Source: Planctomycetota bacterium (GTDB taxonomy: Bacteria; Planctomycetota; Phycisphaerae; WQYP01). From it: a stretch of 34,455 nt of DNA. The stretch spans positions 1 through 34,455 of the forward strand of contig JAJYFE010000039.1 of the NCBI GenBank assembly GCA_021785435.1, in the 5' to 3' direction. Positions 22,598 to 31,453 of the stretch are shown here, piece after piece. The stretch's first letter is position 1. Each line of letters begins with the position of its first letter. Below the pieces are notes generated by a model, which was not told where the DNA came from, made no database searches, and saw only the letters and a program-made list of their open reading frames with translations. The position numbers and the translations under genes were made by a program.

Positions 22598-23908
22598 ATG
22601 ATGCCTACCAACGGTCAAACTCTTGTGTCCGCCGCGAACCGGAGCCTGACGGCGCCGCGCGGTCGCCGTATGTTGTGGCCGTGGTATGCCGCGGAACTGG
22701 CGGTCTCGTTTTCCGTGATTTTGGCCGGGACCAATGTTTACTATTTCGCCCGCTACGCATTACACGCTCCGGCGGCCGACCTGCTGTGGATTGCAGCGGG
22801 CGGGGGATTTACCTACATGCTGGGCGCCTTTTTCGGCGGGCGGTGGGTGGATAGGTTGGGGCAGCGGCGGGTGCTGCAAGCTCTGGCGCTGCTGAATATT
22901 CCCGTCTTCGCCGTGGCGGTTATGGGGGTGATTCTCGGCAGTCTGACGCTGTTGATGCTGCACGTGGCGCTCCTGAATTTATTCAGCGCGGCGATGTGGC
23001 CAGCGCTGGAATCGGCCCTTACCCGCAGCCCGGGGCGCTGGCGCCTGACCACGCGGGTGACCGTCTATAACCTGACGTGGTCCACCGGCGCTTTTCTCGC
23101 GTTTGGCGCGGATGGGACGCTGGCGCTGTGGTTTTCCTGGGCGGGTGTATTTCTAGGTTCGGCTCTGGTGATGTTGCTGAGCTGGGCCATGGTCCGGTGG
23201 TGGGCCATCCCCCAGAGCTGGATTGGCGCCGAACACGTGGCGGATGATCCGCGCGATCAGCAGGAATCCGAGCGCGTGATGCGCTCCGCCCCATCGCTGG
23301 CTCTGCTGCACATGGCCTGGCTGGCCAATATGCTGGCGTTTGTCTGCACGAATACCGTGATTCCACTCATGCCCGCGATTACCCTGGCCGACGGCCTGCG
23401 TTCCTACGCGGTGGCCACGGCGGTGGGATCCATCTGGACCTGGATGCGAGCCTTGGGCTTCGCGCTCGCCTGGTTGTGGACCGGCTGGCATTACCGCGTG
23501 CGTTGGATGCTGCTATTTTTTGGCGTGCTGATCGTAGCCACCGAGGGCTTGCTGCTGGGGCGGGGCCTCTTGGCACTGATTGGATTGCAGATTATTTTCG
23601 GACTCGCCGCGGCCATGCTCTACAGCGGTTCCTTGTATTATTCCATGCACTTAGGCCGCGGCGGCGGCCGTAACGCCGGGATTCACGAAGCGCTCATCGG
23701 CGGCGGCACCGTCGTCGGACCGGCGCTGGCCGCGCTGGCCGGCCCTCCGGATAATCTGCCCTCCAAAGCTGTGGCGATTCTGCTGGTGCTGCTGTGCGGC
23801 GCCCTTGGCATGGGCCTATTAGCCTTCCGCACCCGCGGTTTGCCGGTCGATTCCGCCGCGGAGGCGGCGCGGCAACCGGCCGGGCGGGCGGGATCGGAAC
23901 CCTGGTAA
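22598..23908 (+). CDS. MFS transporter; stop codon supplied by element B
   Basis: 436 residues with about 12 hydrophobic helices, for example AELAVSFSVILAGTNVYYFA, FTYMLGAFFGGRWVDRLGQRRV (with the G-x3-DR-GxRR loop-2-3 signature of the major facilitator superfamily), IVATEGLLLGRGLLALIG and KAVAILLVLLCGALGMGLLAF. The substrate cannot be told. The start is ATG-ATG at 22598 with a weak ribosome site. The last codons Glu-Pro-Trp-stop overlap the left flank and first bases of the mobile-like element at 23905. Without that element the frame would continue in phase for about 35 basic residues to 24174. Confidence 0.85.
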   Translation: MMPTNGQTLVSAANRSLTAPRGRRMLWPWYAAELAVSFSVILAGTNVYYFARYALHAPAADLLWIAAGGGFTYMLGAFFGGRWVDRLGQRRVLQALALLNIPVFAVAVMGVILGSLTLLMLHVALLNLFSAAMWPALESALTRSPGRWRLTTRVTVYNLTWSTGAFLAFGADGTLALWFSWAGVFLGSALVMLLSWAMVRWWAIPQSWIGAEHVADDPRDQQESERVMRSAPSLALLHMAWLANMLAFVCTNTVIPLMPAITLADGLRSYAVATAVGSIWTWMRALGFALAWLWTGWHYRVRWMLLFFGVLIVATEGLLLGRGLLALIGLQIIFGLAAAMLYSGSLYYSMHLGRGGGRNAGIHEALIGGGTVVGPALAALAGPPDNLPSKAVAILLVLLCGALGMGLLAFRTRGLPVDSAAEAARQPAGRAGSEPW

Positions 23909-24057
23909 CCGTTCACGGGCTATGGCCGTTCGCCCGCCCTCACCCGTCGCCGCAGTTCAGTCGCCCGCGGCGATCTCCGGGCTATGAACCAAAGGCCGCA
24001 GTACCGCATAGCCCCAAGCGTAAGCGCGGGGGCGGGCTGGGGCCCGTGAACGGTTAC
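23905..24057 (+). mobile_element. 153-bp MITE-like element B at the 3' end of the MFS gene
   Basis: Terminal repeats gtaaccgttcacgggc (23905-23920) and gcccgtgaacggttac (24042-24057) are perfect 16-bp inverted copies. Flanks gaaccctg (23897-23904) and gaaccttg (24058-24065) form an 8-bp direct repeat with one mismatch. The interior includes gccccaagcgtaagcg, a sequence type I associate with planctomycete repeats, and aligns with element A read on the minus strand. The first bases provide the TAA stop of the transporter gene. Confidence 0.7.
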
Positions 24058-24280
24058 GAACCTTGGCCAGGTCCCTCCCGGCGCGGCGGAAGGGGCGAAC
24101 GGTGCCGGGCCAGGGCGGCGCGGGGGAGCAACCCCAAGCCCGTCGTCCAGCGCCGGATGGCATCTCGATTATGACAATATATATATATATATTTATATAC
24201 CCTTGCATGCCCGCATGGTCGTGTGGCGCAGGTGCTACCGGGTTTCCGGGATGGTGCGGTGATCCGCCACCCGGAATACC
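24058..24280. other. Spacer with AT microsatellite and hairpin after scpA
   Basis: No gene. It holds an alternating AT run at about 24176-24199, very unusual in this GC-rich context. A 13-bp bulged hairpin at 24244-24276 (ttccggg/cccggaa, then tgg/cca, cgg/ccg, loop tgat) begins just 4 bp past the scpA stop and could end the scpA transcript, though no T-run follows. Confidence 0.5.
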
Positions 24281-25126
24281 TCATCCGGGGGTTGCTTCTT
24301 CAGCGCCCCCGGCCGGCCCCTCGCTGGAAGTCGTGGCCAACCCCGGCGCCGCCCCGGGTGCCGCGGTGGCGCCGGGCGGCGGAGTGACCGCGTCCAACCG
24401 CAGCCATATATCGCCGAACGGTTCCGGCTGTTCGACCACAATTTTTTTCATGCGGATCAGTTCCAGCATCGCCAGGAACAGGCCGATCATTTCGCTGCGC
24501 GAAGTCCGTCCCACCAACATCGCCTGAAGCGTCATAGGCCCTTCCCGCTGAAGCCGGTCCAGGATATCGGCCTGGTGCAGACCGATGGGCGTATCATCGA
24601 ACACCACATCGTGGCCGAAGGCCGAATGTCCCACACTGGCCATGATGGCGTTGAAGGCGTCGATGAGGGCGAAGAGATTAAGGTCTTCCAGGTCCAGCGG
24701 CGCTGGGCCGGCCATTGCGGGCGGGGCGGCCCGTCCGAAGCGCAATTGTTCGATCCGCGCCCGGCGCTCCAGATCATTGGCCGCATCTTTGAATTGCTTG
24801 TACGCCAGCAACTGCTGGACCAATTGCTGGCGCGGATCTGCGACGGCTTCCAGCGCGCCGTCGGCCGCCGCGTCCGTGGGCGCCTGGGGCTGGGGGGCCA
24901 ACATGCGGCTTTTGATTTCCAGCAACGTCGCGGCCATTACCAGAAAATCGCCGATCAGATTGATATCGATCCGCCGCAGCATCTCCACATGCGCCAGATA
25001 TTGGGCGGTGATCCGGGCGATCGGAATGTCGTGGATGTCCACCTCCTCCTTACGGATCAGATACAACAGCAATTCCAGCGGGCCGTTGTATACGTCCAGT
25101 TCCACTCTATATTCGGTCTGGTCCAT
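24281..25126 (-). CDS. scpA: Segregation and condensation protein A
   Basis: 281 residues; the kleisin subunit linking SMC and ScpB in chromosome condensation. Typical N terminus: YRVELDVYNGPLELLLYLIRKEEVDIHDIPIARITAQYL, then INLIGDFLVMAATLLEIKSRMLAP, an acidic/Ala-rich linker, LVQQLLAYKQFKDAANDLERR, and a C-terminal winged-helix region with MTLQAMLVGRTSRSEMIGLFLAMLELIRMKKI, which binds the SMC head. The last 35 residues are Gly/Ala/Pro-rich and not conserved. Divergent from secA across 178 bp. scpB is not in the window. Confidence 0.94.
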   Translation of the reverse strand: MDQTEYRVELDVYNGPLELLLYLIRKEEVDIHDIPIARITAQYLAHVEMLRRIDINLIGDFLVMAATLLEIKSRMLAPQPQAPTDAAADGALEAVADPRQQLVQQLLAYKQFKDAANDLERRARIEQLRFGRAAPPAMAGPAPLDLEDLNLFALIDAFNAIMASVGHSAFGHDVVFDDTPIGLHQADILDRLQREGPMTLQAMLVGRTSRSEMIGLFLAMLELIRMKKIVVEQPEPFGDIWLRLDAVTPPPGATAAPGAAPGLATTSSEGPAGGAEEATPG

Positions 25127-25304
25127 AGCCGGTCAGGATACCGTCAACGGGGCCGAAGGCCAAAGGAAAGAGGGATGGCCGTCGCCGCCCCTCCGCCCTG
25201 CTACGCCTGCGCGAACCCTCCGGTGGGCCGGTAAGATGTTAAAATGGGACAGTTATGTGAAGTTCCGGCGATGGACACCGCCGTAGCCAAAGTAAAGGCC
25301 AGCT

Positions 25305-28300
25305 ATGGTTGCCCAGTTTTTCAATAAAGCTCTGACCGCGATTTTCGGTTCACGCAACGAACGTTTGCTGAAGGGATATCGCCAGCGCGTCCAGGAGATC
25401 AATGCCCTGGAACCGCAGATGCGCATCTTGACCGACGCCCAAATGCGGGAAAAGGCCCGAGAGCTGCACACCCGTCTGACCCGCGGGGAAAGTGACCAGG
25501 CCGTACTGCCGGAGGCGTTCGCTCTGATGCGCGAGTCCATGGATCGCCATATAGGGCTGCGCCAGGCGTTTAACCCGGCGTTGAAGTTCGATCCCGGCAC
25601 GTTGCCGGCGCCCGCCCAGGAACTCTACCGGCAGGTGCGCGGCAAATGCGTGCGGCCGGAGGACTGGCGCAGCGTGGAAATTCCGCCCGAACTCTACGCC
25701 GCGATCCGCGGCGTGGTGCCCGAGGCCCGCCCGCCGTATCGGGCCCGGCCTTTCGATGTGCAGCTGATCGGCGGCATGGTGCTGTACGAAGGAAAAATCG
25801 CGGAAATGGCCACCGGCGAGGGAAAAACCTTTGTGGCCCCCCTGGCCTGCTGCCTGATGGGCTTAACCGGGGCCCGTTGCCACGTGGTCACGGTCAACGA
25901 CTACCTGGTGCGGCGCGACGCGGCGTGGGTAGCGCCGGCGTTTTACGCGCTGGGCATGTCGGTGGGCTTCATTCAGGCCGACATGGATAACGAAGCGCGG
26001 CAACGCGCCTATGCCTGCACCGTCACCTACGGCACGAACAGTGAATTCGGCTTCGATTACCTCCGCGACAATATGAAACAGTCGCTGGCGGAACAGGTGC
26101 AGGGACCACTGGACTACGCCATTATCGACGAAGTGGACAGCATCCTGATCGACGAAGCCCGTACGCCGCTGATTATCAGTGGTCCGGCCCACGACGATTC
26201 GCCGCGCTATCGCGCCGCCGATCAAGTCGCGCGAAAACTCATTCAGGCCCAGCGTCCGTGGGAGCAGGCCAATGAAGCCGTGCAGCGGTGTCAACGGAAA
26301 ATCAAGGGGGCGGAAGGTGAACTGAAAAACGTCCGCGGCGATCCGGAAAAGACCGGCGCCCTGGAGCGCCTGATCGAGGAAGGCCAGCGGGAACTGGCCG
26401 AAGCGGAGCAGCGCCGTGACGCCGAAGTGCCGATGTATGAAGTGGAGCTGGACCGCAAATCCGTGCAGTTGACGCATGAAGGCATTCGCCGGGCCCAGGA
26501 ATTCGCCGGCGTCGGCTCGTTCTACGTCGGCAGCAACATGGACTGGCCGCACCTGATCGAGCAAAGCCTGCGCGCCCATGTGGCCTACGAGAAAGATCGT
26601 GACTACGTCGTTCAGAACGGCGAAGTGGTCATTGTGGATGAATTCACGGGCCGACTGATGGTGGGACGGCAGTGGAGCGACGGCCTGCACCAGGCGGTGG
26701 AGGCGAAAGAAGGCGTACCGGTCAAGCCCGAAACCCAGACCATGGCCACGATTACTCTGCAGAATTTTTTCAAGCTGTACCGCCGCATTGCGGGCATGAC
26801 GGGCACCGCCATGACCGAGGCGGAGGAATTCAGCAAAATTTACCGGTTGGAAGTGGTCAGCATTCCCACCAACAAGCCGATGATCCGCCAGGATTGGGAC
26901 GATCTGATTTTCCTGAGCGAAAAAGCAAAATGGGACATCATTGTCGAAACCATCAAGGAAGTCTCGGAACGCGGCCAGCCGGTGCTGGTTGGCACGACCA
27001 GTGTCGAAAAATCGGAACGGCTTTCCGGACTGCTGCAGCAGCGCCACGGCATCGCCCACAATGTGCTCAACGCCAAGAATCACGAACGGGAGGCGGAAAT
27101 CGTCGCCACCGCCGGCCGGCAGTATGTCGACCCGCGGGGGCGAACGGTCGGAACGGTGACCATTGCCACCAACATGGCGGGGCGCGGCACCGACATCGCC
27201 CTGGGGCCGGGCGTGGTCGAGGCGGGCGGACTCTTTGTGCTGGGGACGGAGCGCCACGAGGCGCGGCGCATTGATAATCAGCTGCGCGGGCGCTCCGGCC
27301 GCCAGGGTGACATCGGCTGTTCGCGGTTCTTCTTGAGCCTGGAAGACGACCTGATGAAATTGTTCGCCAGCGACTTCATGCTGCGGGCGATCCAGCGGCT
27401 GGGGATGAAGGAAGATGAAGCCATTGAGCACCGCTGGGTTTCCCGGGCCGTGCAGCGGGCCCAGAAGAAGGTGGAGGAGCGTAACTTCGGAATCCGCAAG
27501 AATCTTCTGGAATACGACGAAGTTCGCGAATACCAGCGCAATTATTTCTACACGACACGCCAGAAAATTCTGGAGGGGCGCAACCTCCAGGAGATTATTT
27601 TCAAGACGATCGGCGATTCCGTCCACGACGCCGTGAACCGCTACCTGGACCGCGATTACGTGCCCTCGAGTATCACCGAATGGGTGCGGGTGAATTTCAA
27701 CGTGACCCTGGATCCGAAGGAGCTGCGGGATACGGAACTGGCCGTCCTGGAAATGACCATCAAGGACCGCGCCCGCGACGACGCCCGCACCAATATCCAT
27801 ACGTCTCTTTCGGAATTCATGGATCCTGACGCCGAACCGGAGGATTGGGACTACACCGGCCTTTCCAACTGGGCGCAAAGCCAGTTCCACGTCGCCATCA
27901 GCCCCACGCAGCTTAAACAACTCGACCGGGAGAGTATCGCCGAGACGCTGGTGGAGAAGGCGCTCGTGCAAATTGACCACCAAGACTGCAGCCCGCTGGC
28001 CAAATATCTTCAACCGCACTATGCCCGCGCGCAGTTGGCCCACTGGGCGGCTGAAAAATTTGAGCTGCGCCTCACCGGGGAAGAGTTGAAGGACAAAACT
28101 CCGGAGCAGGCGGCGGAGCTGATCCTCGAACAGGCCCGGCAGCTCTACCAACAAAGGGAAATAGAATATCCCATCGATTACGCCCTGGCCATAACCCTGA
28201 GCGGCGGCGGCCCCCAGAATGTCTATGCATCCGAGCAGCTTTCCACCTGGCTGCGGAGCAAATACGCGATCACCATATCCGGCGAGGAAATTCGCGGCCT

Positions 28301-29000
28301 GTCACCGGAGAAACTGCGGAGCCGGCTGGTAGAAGTTTCCCGCCAGGCCAGGGCCCAGATCCACCGGCAACTGGACGAGGTCCTCACCCAACGGCCGGAT
28401 TCGCACGCTCTGGCCCAATGGGTCGTCGAACGGTTTGGCACCGTCGTGCCGCCCGAGGAATTCGACGCTGAACCCATCGAGGAGCGGCGGGCACGCCTGC
28501 ACGAACTGGCCCATGCCTTTCTGCGCCGTGAGCTGACCGAACTCGAGCGCATGGTCCTGCTGCAGATTTTCGATACCGCCTGGAAAGATCACCTTTACGC
28601 CATGGACCAGCTGCGCGACAGCATTGGCCTGCGCGGCATCGCACAACGCGATCCGGTGGTCGAATATAAACGCGAAGGTTCCCGGCTGTTTGAAACCTTC
28701 CTGCAGGTGTTACGCGACAAGGTCACGGATGTGATCTTCCGCGTTCAGATCGCCTCGGGCGACGACATGCGCGATGTGTATTCCCGGCAGGAGGCACAGT
28801 TCGACGCCCACGAAGCTTACGGCGTCGAGGCCGCTGCCGCCGGGGCGCCTGGCGAGCCGTTGCCAGCGGCCGACGAGGACGATGAAGAGGAAGAGAAGGT
28901 GGCCACGATTGTCAACCTCCAGCCGAAGGTCGGGCGGAATAACCCGTGTCCATGCGGCAGCGGTAAGAAGTACAAGCACTGCTGCGGGCGCCAGGCTTAG
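25305..29000 (+). CDS. secA: Preprotein translocase ATPase SecA, expanded form
   Basis: 1231 residues against the usual 840-950. The motor that drives unfolded preproteins through SecYEG. Motor motifs: MATGEGKT at 168-175, VTVNDYLVRRDA, the DEVD box at 275-278 (IIDEVDSILIDEARTPLI), and NBD2 with VGTTSVEKSE, NMAGRGTDI and RGRSGRQGD. An extra charged coiled segment of about 70 residues (PWEQANEAVQRCQRK to EAEQRRDAEVP) follows NBD1 within the preprotein-binding region. The helical wing/scaffold region is expanded by five W-x(4)-F/Y repeats with Trp at 793, 856, 914, 982 and 1039. The C terminus has an acidic linker and the zinc/SecB-binding CPCGSGKKYKHCC. AAAGG lies 6 nt before the ATG. der follows 9 bp later. 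Confidence 0.98.
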   Translation: MVAQFFNKALTAIFGSRNERLLKGYRQRVQEINALEPQMRILTDAQMREKARELHTRLTRGESDQAVLPEAFALMRESMDRHIGLRQAFNPALKFDPGTLPAPAQELYRQVRGKCVRPEDWRSVEIPPELYAAIRGVVPEARPPYRARPFDVQLIGGMVLYEGKIAEMATGEGKTFVAPLACCLMGLTGARCHVVTVNDYLVRRDAAWVAPAFYALGMSVGFIQADMDNEARQRAYACTVTYGTNSEFGFDYLRDNMKQSLAEQVQGPLDYAIIDEVDSILIDEARTPLIISGPAHDDSPRYRAADQVARKLIQAQRPWEQANEAVQRCQRKIKGAEGELKNVRGDPEKTGALERLIEEGQRELAEAEQRRDAEVPMYEVELDRKSVQLTHEGIRRAQEFAGVGSFYVGSNMDWPHLIEQSLRAHVAYEKDRDYVVQNGEVVIVDEFTGRLMVGRQWSDGLHQAVEAKEGVPVKPETQTMATITLQNFFKLYRRIAGMTGTAMTEAEEFSKIYRLEVVSIPTNKPMIRQDWDDLIFLSEKAKWDIIVETIKEVSERGQPVLVGTTSVEKSERLSGLLQQRHGIAHNVLNAKNHEREAEIVATAGRQYVDPRGRTVGTVTIATNMAGRGTDIALGPGVVEAGGLFVLGTERHEARRIDNQLRGRSGRQGDIGCSRFFLSLEDDLMKLFASDFMLRAIQRLGMKEDEAIEHRWVSRAVQRAQKKVEERNFGIRKNLLEYDEVREYQRNYFYTTRQKILEGRNLQEIIFKTIGDSVHDAVNRYLDRDYVPSSITEWVRVNFNVTLDPKELRDTELAVLEMTIKDRARDDARTNIHTSLSEFMDPDAEPEDWDYTGLSNWAQSQFHVAISPTQLKQLDRESIAETLVEKALVQIDHQDCSPLAKYLQPHYARAQLAHWAAEKFELRLTGEELKDKTPEQAAELILEQARQLYQQREIEYPIDYALAITLSGGGPQNVYASEQLSTWLRSKYAITISGEEIRGLSPEKLRSRLVEVSRQARAQIHRQLDEVLTQRPDSHALAQWVVERFGTVVPPEEFDAEPIEERRARLHELAHAFLRRELTELERMVLLQIFDTAWKDHLYAMDQLRDSIGLRGIAQRDPVVEYKREGSRLFETFLQVLRDKVTDVIFRVQIASGDDMRDVYSRQEAQFDAHEAYGVEAAAAGAPGEPLPAADEDDEEEEKVATIVNLQPKVGRNNPCPCGSGKKYKHCCGRQA

Positions 29001-29009
29001 AACAGATCC

Positions 29010-30395
29010 ATGACTTTACCCAGTGTTGCCATCGTCGGACGGCCCAATGTGGGCAAATCCAGCCTGCTGAATTTTCTGGCCGGGCGGCGGATTGCCATCG
29101 TGGATTCCACCGCCGGCGTCACCCGCGACCGCCTGGCCGCTCTGGTGGAACACGACTGGGGCCGGTTTGAATTGATCGACACCGGCGGCTATGGGGTGGG
29201 AGATAACGCCGGACTGACCATCGAAATTCAATCCCAGATTGAGCGGGCCATTGAGGCGGCGGCGTTGATCTTATTCGTGGTCGACGCCCGCCGCGGCCCG
29301 TTGCCCCTGGATCACGCGGTGGCGACCATGTTGCGGCGGTTCAACAAGCCGGTGCTGCTGGTGGCCAATAAGCTGGATAGTCCCGCCTTAGATCCGCTGA
29401 GTGTTGATCTGTTCGCCCTGGGGTTTGGGGAGCCCCTTCCGGTTTCCTGTCTGCAGCATCGCGGTCGTGACCCGTTGTTGAAGTCGATTTTGGAAAAACT
29501 TGGCGCGGCGTCGACCGAACCGCCCCCGCCGGCGCCGGAATTGAAACTGGCGGTGATCGGCAAACGCAACGCCGGCAAGAGCACGCTGGTTAACACTCTG
29601 GCCGGCCAGCCGCGGGTGATCGTCTCGCCGATGCCGGGTACGACCCGCGACAGCATCGACGTGCGCCTGGAGTTTGACCAGCGAGCGGTGCTGGTCATTG
29701 ATACCGCGGGGGTGCGCAAACGGTCCCGCATGACCGCCGACGACCTGGAATTTTACAGCTTGCACCGCGCCCAGCGTTCCATCCGCCGGGCCGATGTAGT
29801 GTTGCTGCTGATCGACGCGACCCTGGAGATTGGCGATGTCGATCAGAAACTCGCCGCTTACGTTGCGGCGCAATTTAAGCCGGTGATCTTTGGGGTCAAC
29901 AAGTGGGATCTCGTTGGCCCCCGGGCGAACGCGGCGGATTACGCCGCGTATATAACCAAATGCTTCCCCCAGCTGGAATTCGCGCCGGTGGCATGTATGA
30001 GCGCCACCACCGGGACCAACCTTGACGAAACCATGCGCCTGGCCCTGGCGCTCCACAGCCAGGCGGGCACGCGGTTGGGCACCGGGCCTCTGAACCAGGT
30101 GGTGGAAGAGATTCTTAAGCGGCGCGGACCGGGCAGCCGCTCCGCCGCACCGGTGAAGGCTTACTATGCCACGCAAATCGAAGTCCATCCGCCGACTTTC
30201 GTGCTGTTCGTCAACCAACCCAAGCTGGTCAGCGCGGAATATCGGCGGTTTTTTCTCCGCCAATTGCGCCAACGGACGGTGCTGGCGCAAACGCCGATTC
30301 GTCTGCTGGTGCGTGGCCATCACGGCACGCGGCACAACCGGCAATCCAAAGAGTCCACAGATTCTCCCGGCGCGCCGCCGCAACCAAGCCCATAG
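29010..30395 (+). CDS. der: Ribosome-assembly GTPase Der (EngA)
   Basis: 461 residues with two tandem G domains and a KH-like C-terminal domain, the hallmark of Der, which acts in late 50S assembly. First G domain: GRPNVGKSSLLN at 10-21, TAGVTRDR, DTGG and NKLD. Second: GKRNAGKSTLVN from 184, MPGTTRDSID, DTAGVRKRSRM and NKWD. C-terminal part: VKAYYATQIEVHPPTFVLFVNQPKLVSAEYRRFF. The tail after about 440 is basic and Pro-rich. Probably cotranscribed with secA. Confidence 0.97.
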   Translation: MTLPSVAIVGRPNVGKSSLLNFLAGRRIAIVDSTAGVTRDRLAALVEHDWGRFELIDTGGYGVGDNAGLTIEIQSQIERAIEAAALILFVVDARRGPLPLDHAVATMLRRFNKPVLLVANKLDSPALDPLSVDLFALGFGEPLPVSCLQHRGRDPLLKSILEKLGAASTEPPPPAPELKLAVIGKRNAGKSTLVNTLAGQPRVIVSPMPGTTRDSIDVRLEFDQRAVLVIDTAGVRKRSRMTADDLEFYSLHRAQRSIRRADVVLLLIDATLEIGDVDQKLAAYVAAQFKPVIFGVNKWDLVGPRANAADYAAYITKCFPQLEFAPVACMSATTGTNLDETMRLALALHSQAGTRLGTGPLNQVVEEILKRRGPGSRSAAPVKAYYATQIEVHPPTFVLFVNQPKLVSAEYRRFFLRQLRQRTVLAQTPIRLLVRGHHGTRHNRQSKESTDSPGAPPQPSP

Positions 30396-30829
30396 CGCCC
30401 GCGTCGAAGAGTCGCCTTTGGTGACCGATGCCGGGGGTAGTGATCCGCCGCCGAACATCCGGTCCTGATGACGGGTAAAAACCTTCGCGTCGCGCGAAGA
30501 AACACGCACATGGTGATACGGATGATGGCGACGGCCCTCGGTTTTCGGTAAGAACGGGCGACCGCGTAGCCGGCGATGCCCCCATCGCCGCTGCGACTGA
30601 AACCCCGCGCCCAGCCCCATCCTGTCATTGCCCTTTCGTGTGTCTTGTCGTTGGCAATCCGTGTAAATCCATGCGATCCGTGGTAAAAGAGTCAGGGTGA
30701 TCGGCGCCCCCCCCGATGGTTCGCTCCTGTGCCATCGAGGATTTCTCGAACGACCGGATCATCCGGCATCGCGATTTCGGCCTGGTTGCCTTAATCGCCG
30801 CCCGCGGCTGAATTGATGGATTTTTCTGC
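30396..30829. repeat. Spacer between der and maf with dispersed repeats
   Basis: No gene is visible. Part 30440-30510 is the second copy of the repeat at 14926-14990, including a perfect hairpin cttcgcg/cgcgaag at 30483-30499. At 30656-30683 is a cluster of atccgtg/atccatg units (aatccgtgtaaatccatgc, then gatccgtgg), a low-complexity motif I have seen in intergenic regions of other bacteria. The promoter for maf, if separate, is not clear. Confidence 0.55.
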
Positions 30830-31453
30830 GTGCGGAAGACCGAAAACCGACAACTGAGAGCCGCCCGTCCGTGGCCGCTGGTTCTAGCCAGCGGTTCGCC
30901 GCACCGGGCGCAGTTGCTGCGCCAGGCCGGCTTCGATTTTGTGGTTCGAAAAAGTCCGTTCCGGGAAGGCGCGCCGCGCCCCGCCGTGGTCCCCATCCGC
31001 GTGTGGCCGGTGTGCCTGGCGTTCGCGAAGGCCCAGGCGGTGCACACGGCTGCCGCAGTCGATGCCATCGTCATCGGTGCCGATACCATTGTCGTGGTGG
31101 ATGGCTTGATCCTAAACAAGGCTGGCCGCCGTGCGCAAGCGCTGCGAATGTTGCGGCGCCTTTCCGGTCGCCGGCACCAGGTGATCACGGGCTTGGCGTT
31201 GCTCGCGGGCCGGCGGTGCCGGCTGGCCTCCGCAGTCTCCATCTGCCGAATGCGGAAACTGACGCGGCCGCAAATCGAGGCGTATCTGAATACCGGCCTG
31301 TGGAAAGACAAGGCCGGCGCCTATGGCCTGCAGGATGGTGACGATCCTTTCGTGGAATTGCTGGAGGGCGAATGGTCGAATGTCGTCGGCCTGCCGCTGC
31401 GGGTGTTTAAGCGCGAATTGCGGCTGCTACGCGCCGAGATCGCCGCCAGATAA
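30830..31453 (+). CDS. maf: Maf-family nucleotide pyrophosphatase
   Basis: 207 residues from a GTG. The family hydrolyses non-canonical or modified nucleoside triphosphates to monophosphates. Signatures: LVLASGSPHRAQLLRQAGFDFVV, FAKAQAV, IVIGADTIVVVDG with the catalytic Asp, ALRMLRRLSGRRHQVITGLAL, YLNTGLWKDKAGAYGLQDG and SNVVGLPL. The usual SPRR reads SPHR. The first 12 residues before the conserved strand are not conserved and the ribosome site is weak, so the start is uncertain. Confidence 0.93.
   Translation: MRKTENRQLRAARPWPLVLASGSPHRAQLLRQAGFDFVVRKSPFREGAPRPAVVPIRVWPVCLAFAKAQAVHTAAAVDAIVIGADTIVVVDGLILNKAGRRAQALRMLRRLSGRRHQVITGLALLAGRRCRLASAVSICRMRKLTRPQIEAYLNTGLWKDKAGAYGLQDGDDPFVELLEGEWSNVVGLPLRVFKRELRLLRAEIAAR

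Noticed and set aside
25863..28154. 763-codon minus-strand frame opposite secA
   Set aside because: Antisense shadow produced by GC-rich third positions of secA; its His/Arg/Phe-rich translation has no recognisable domain.
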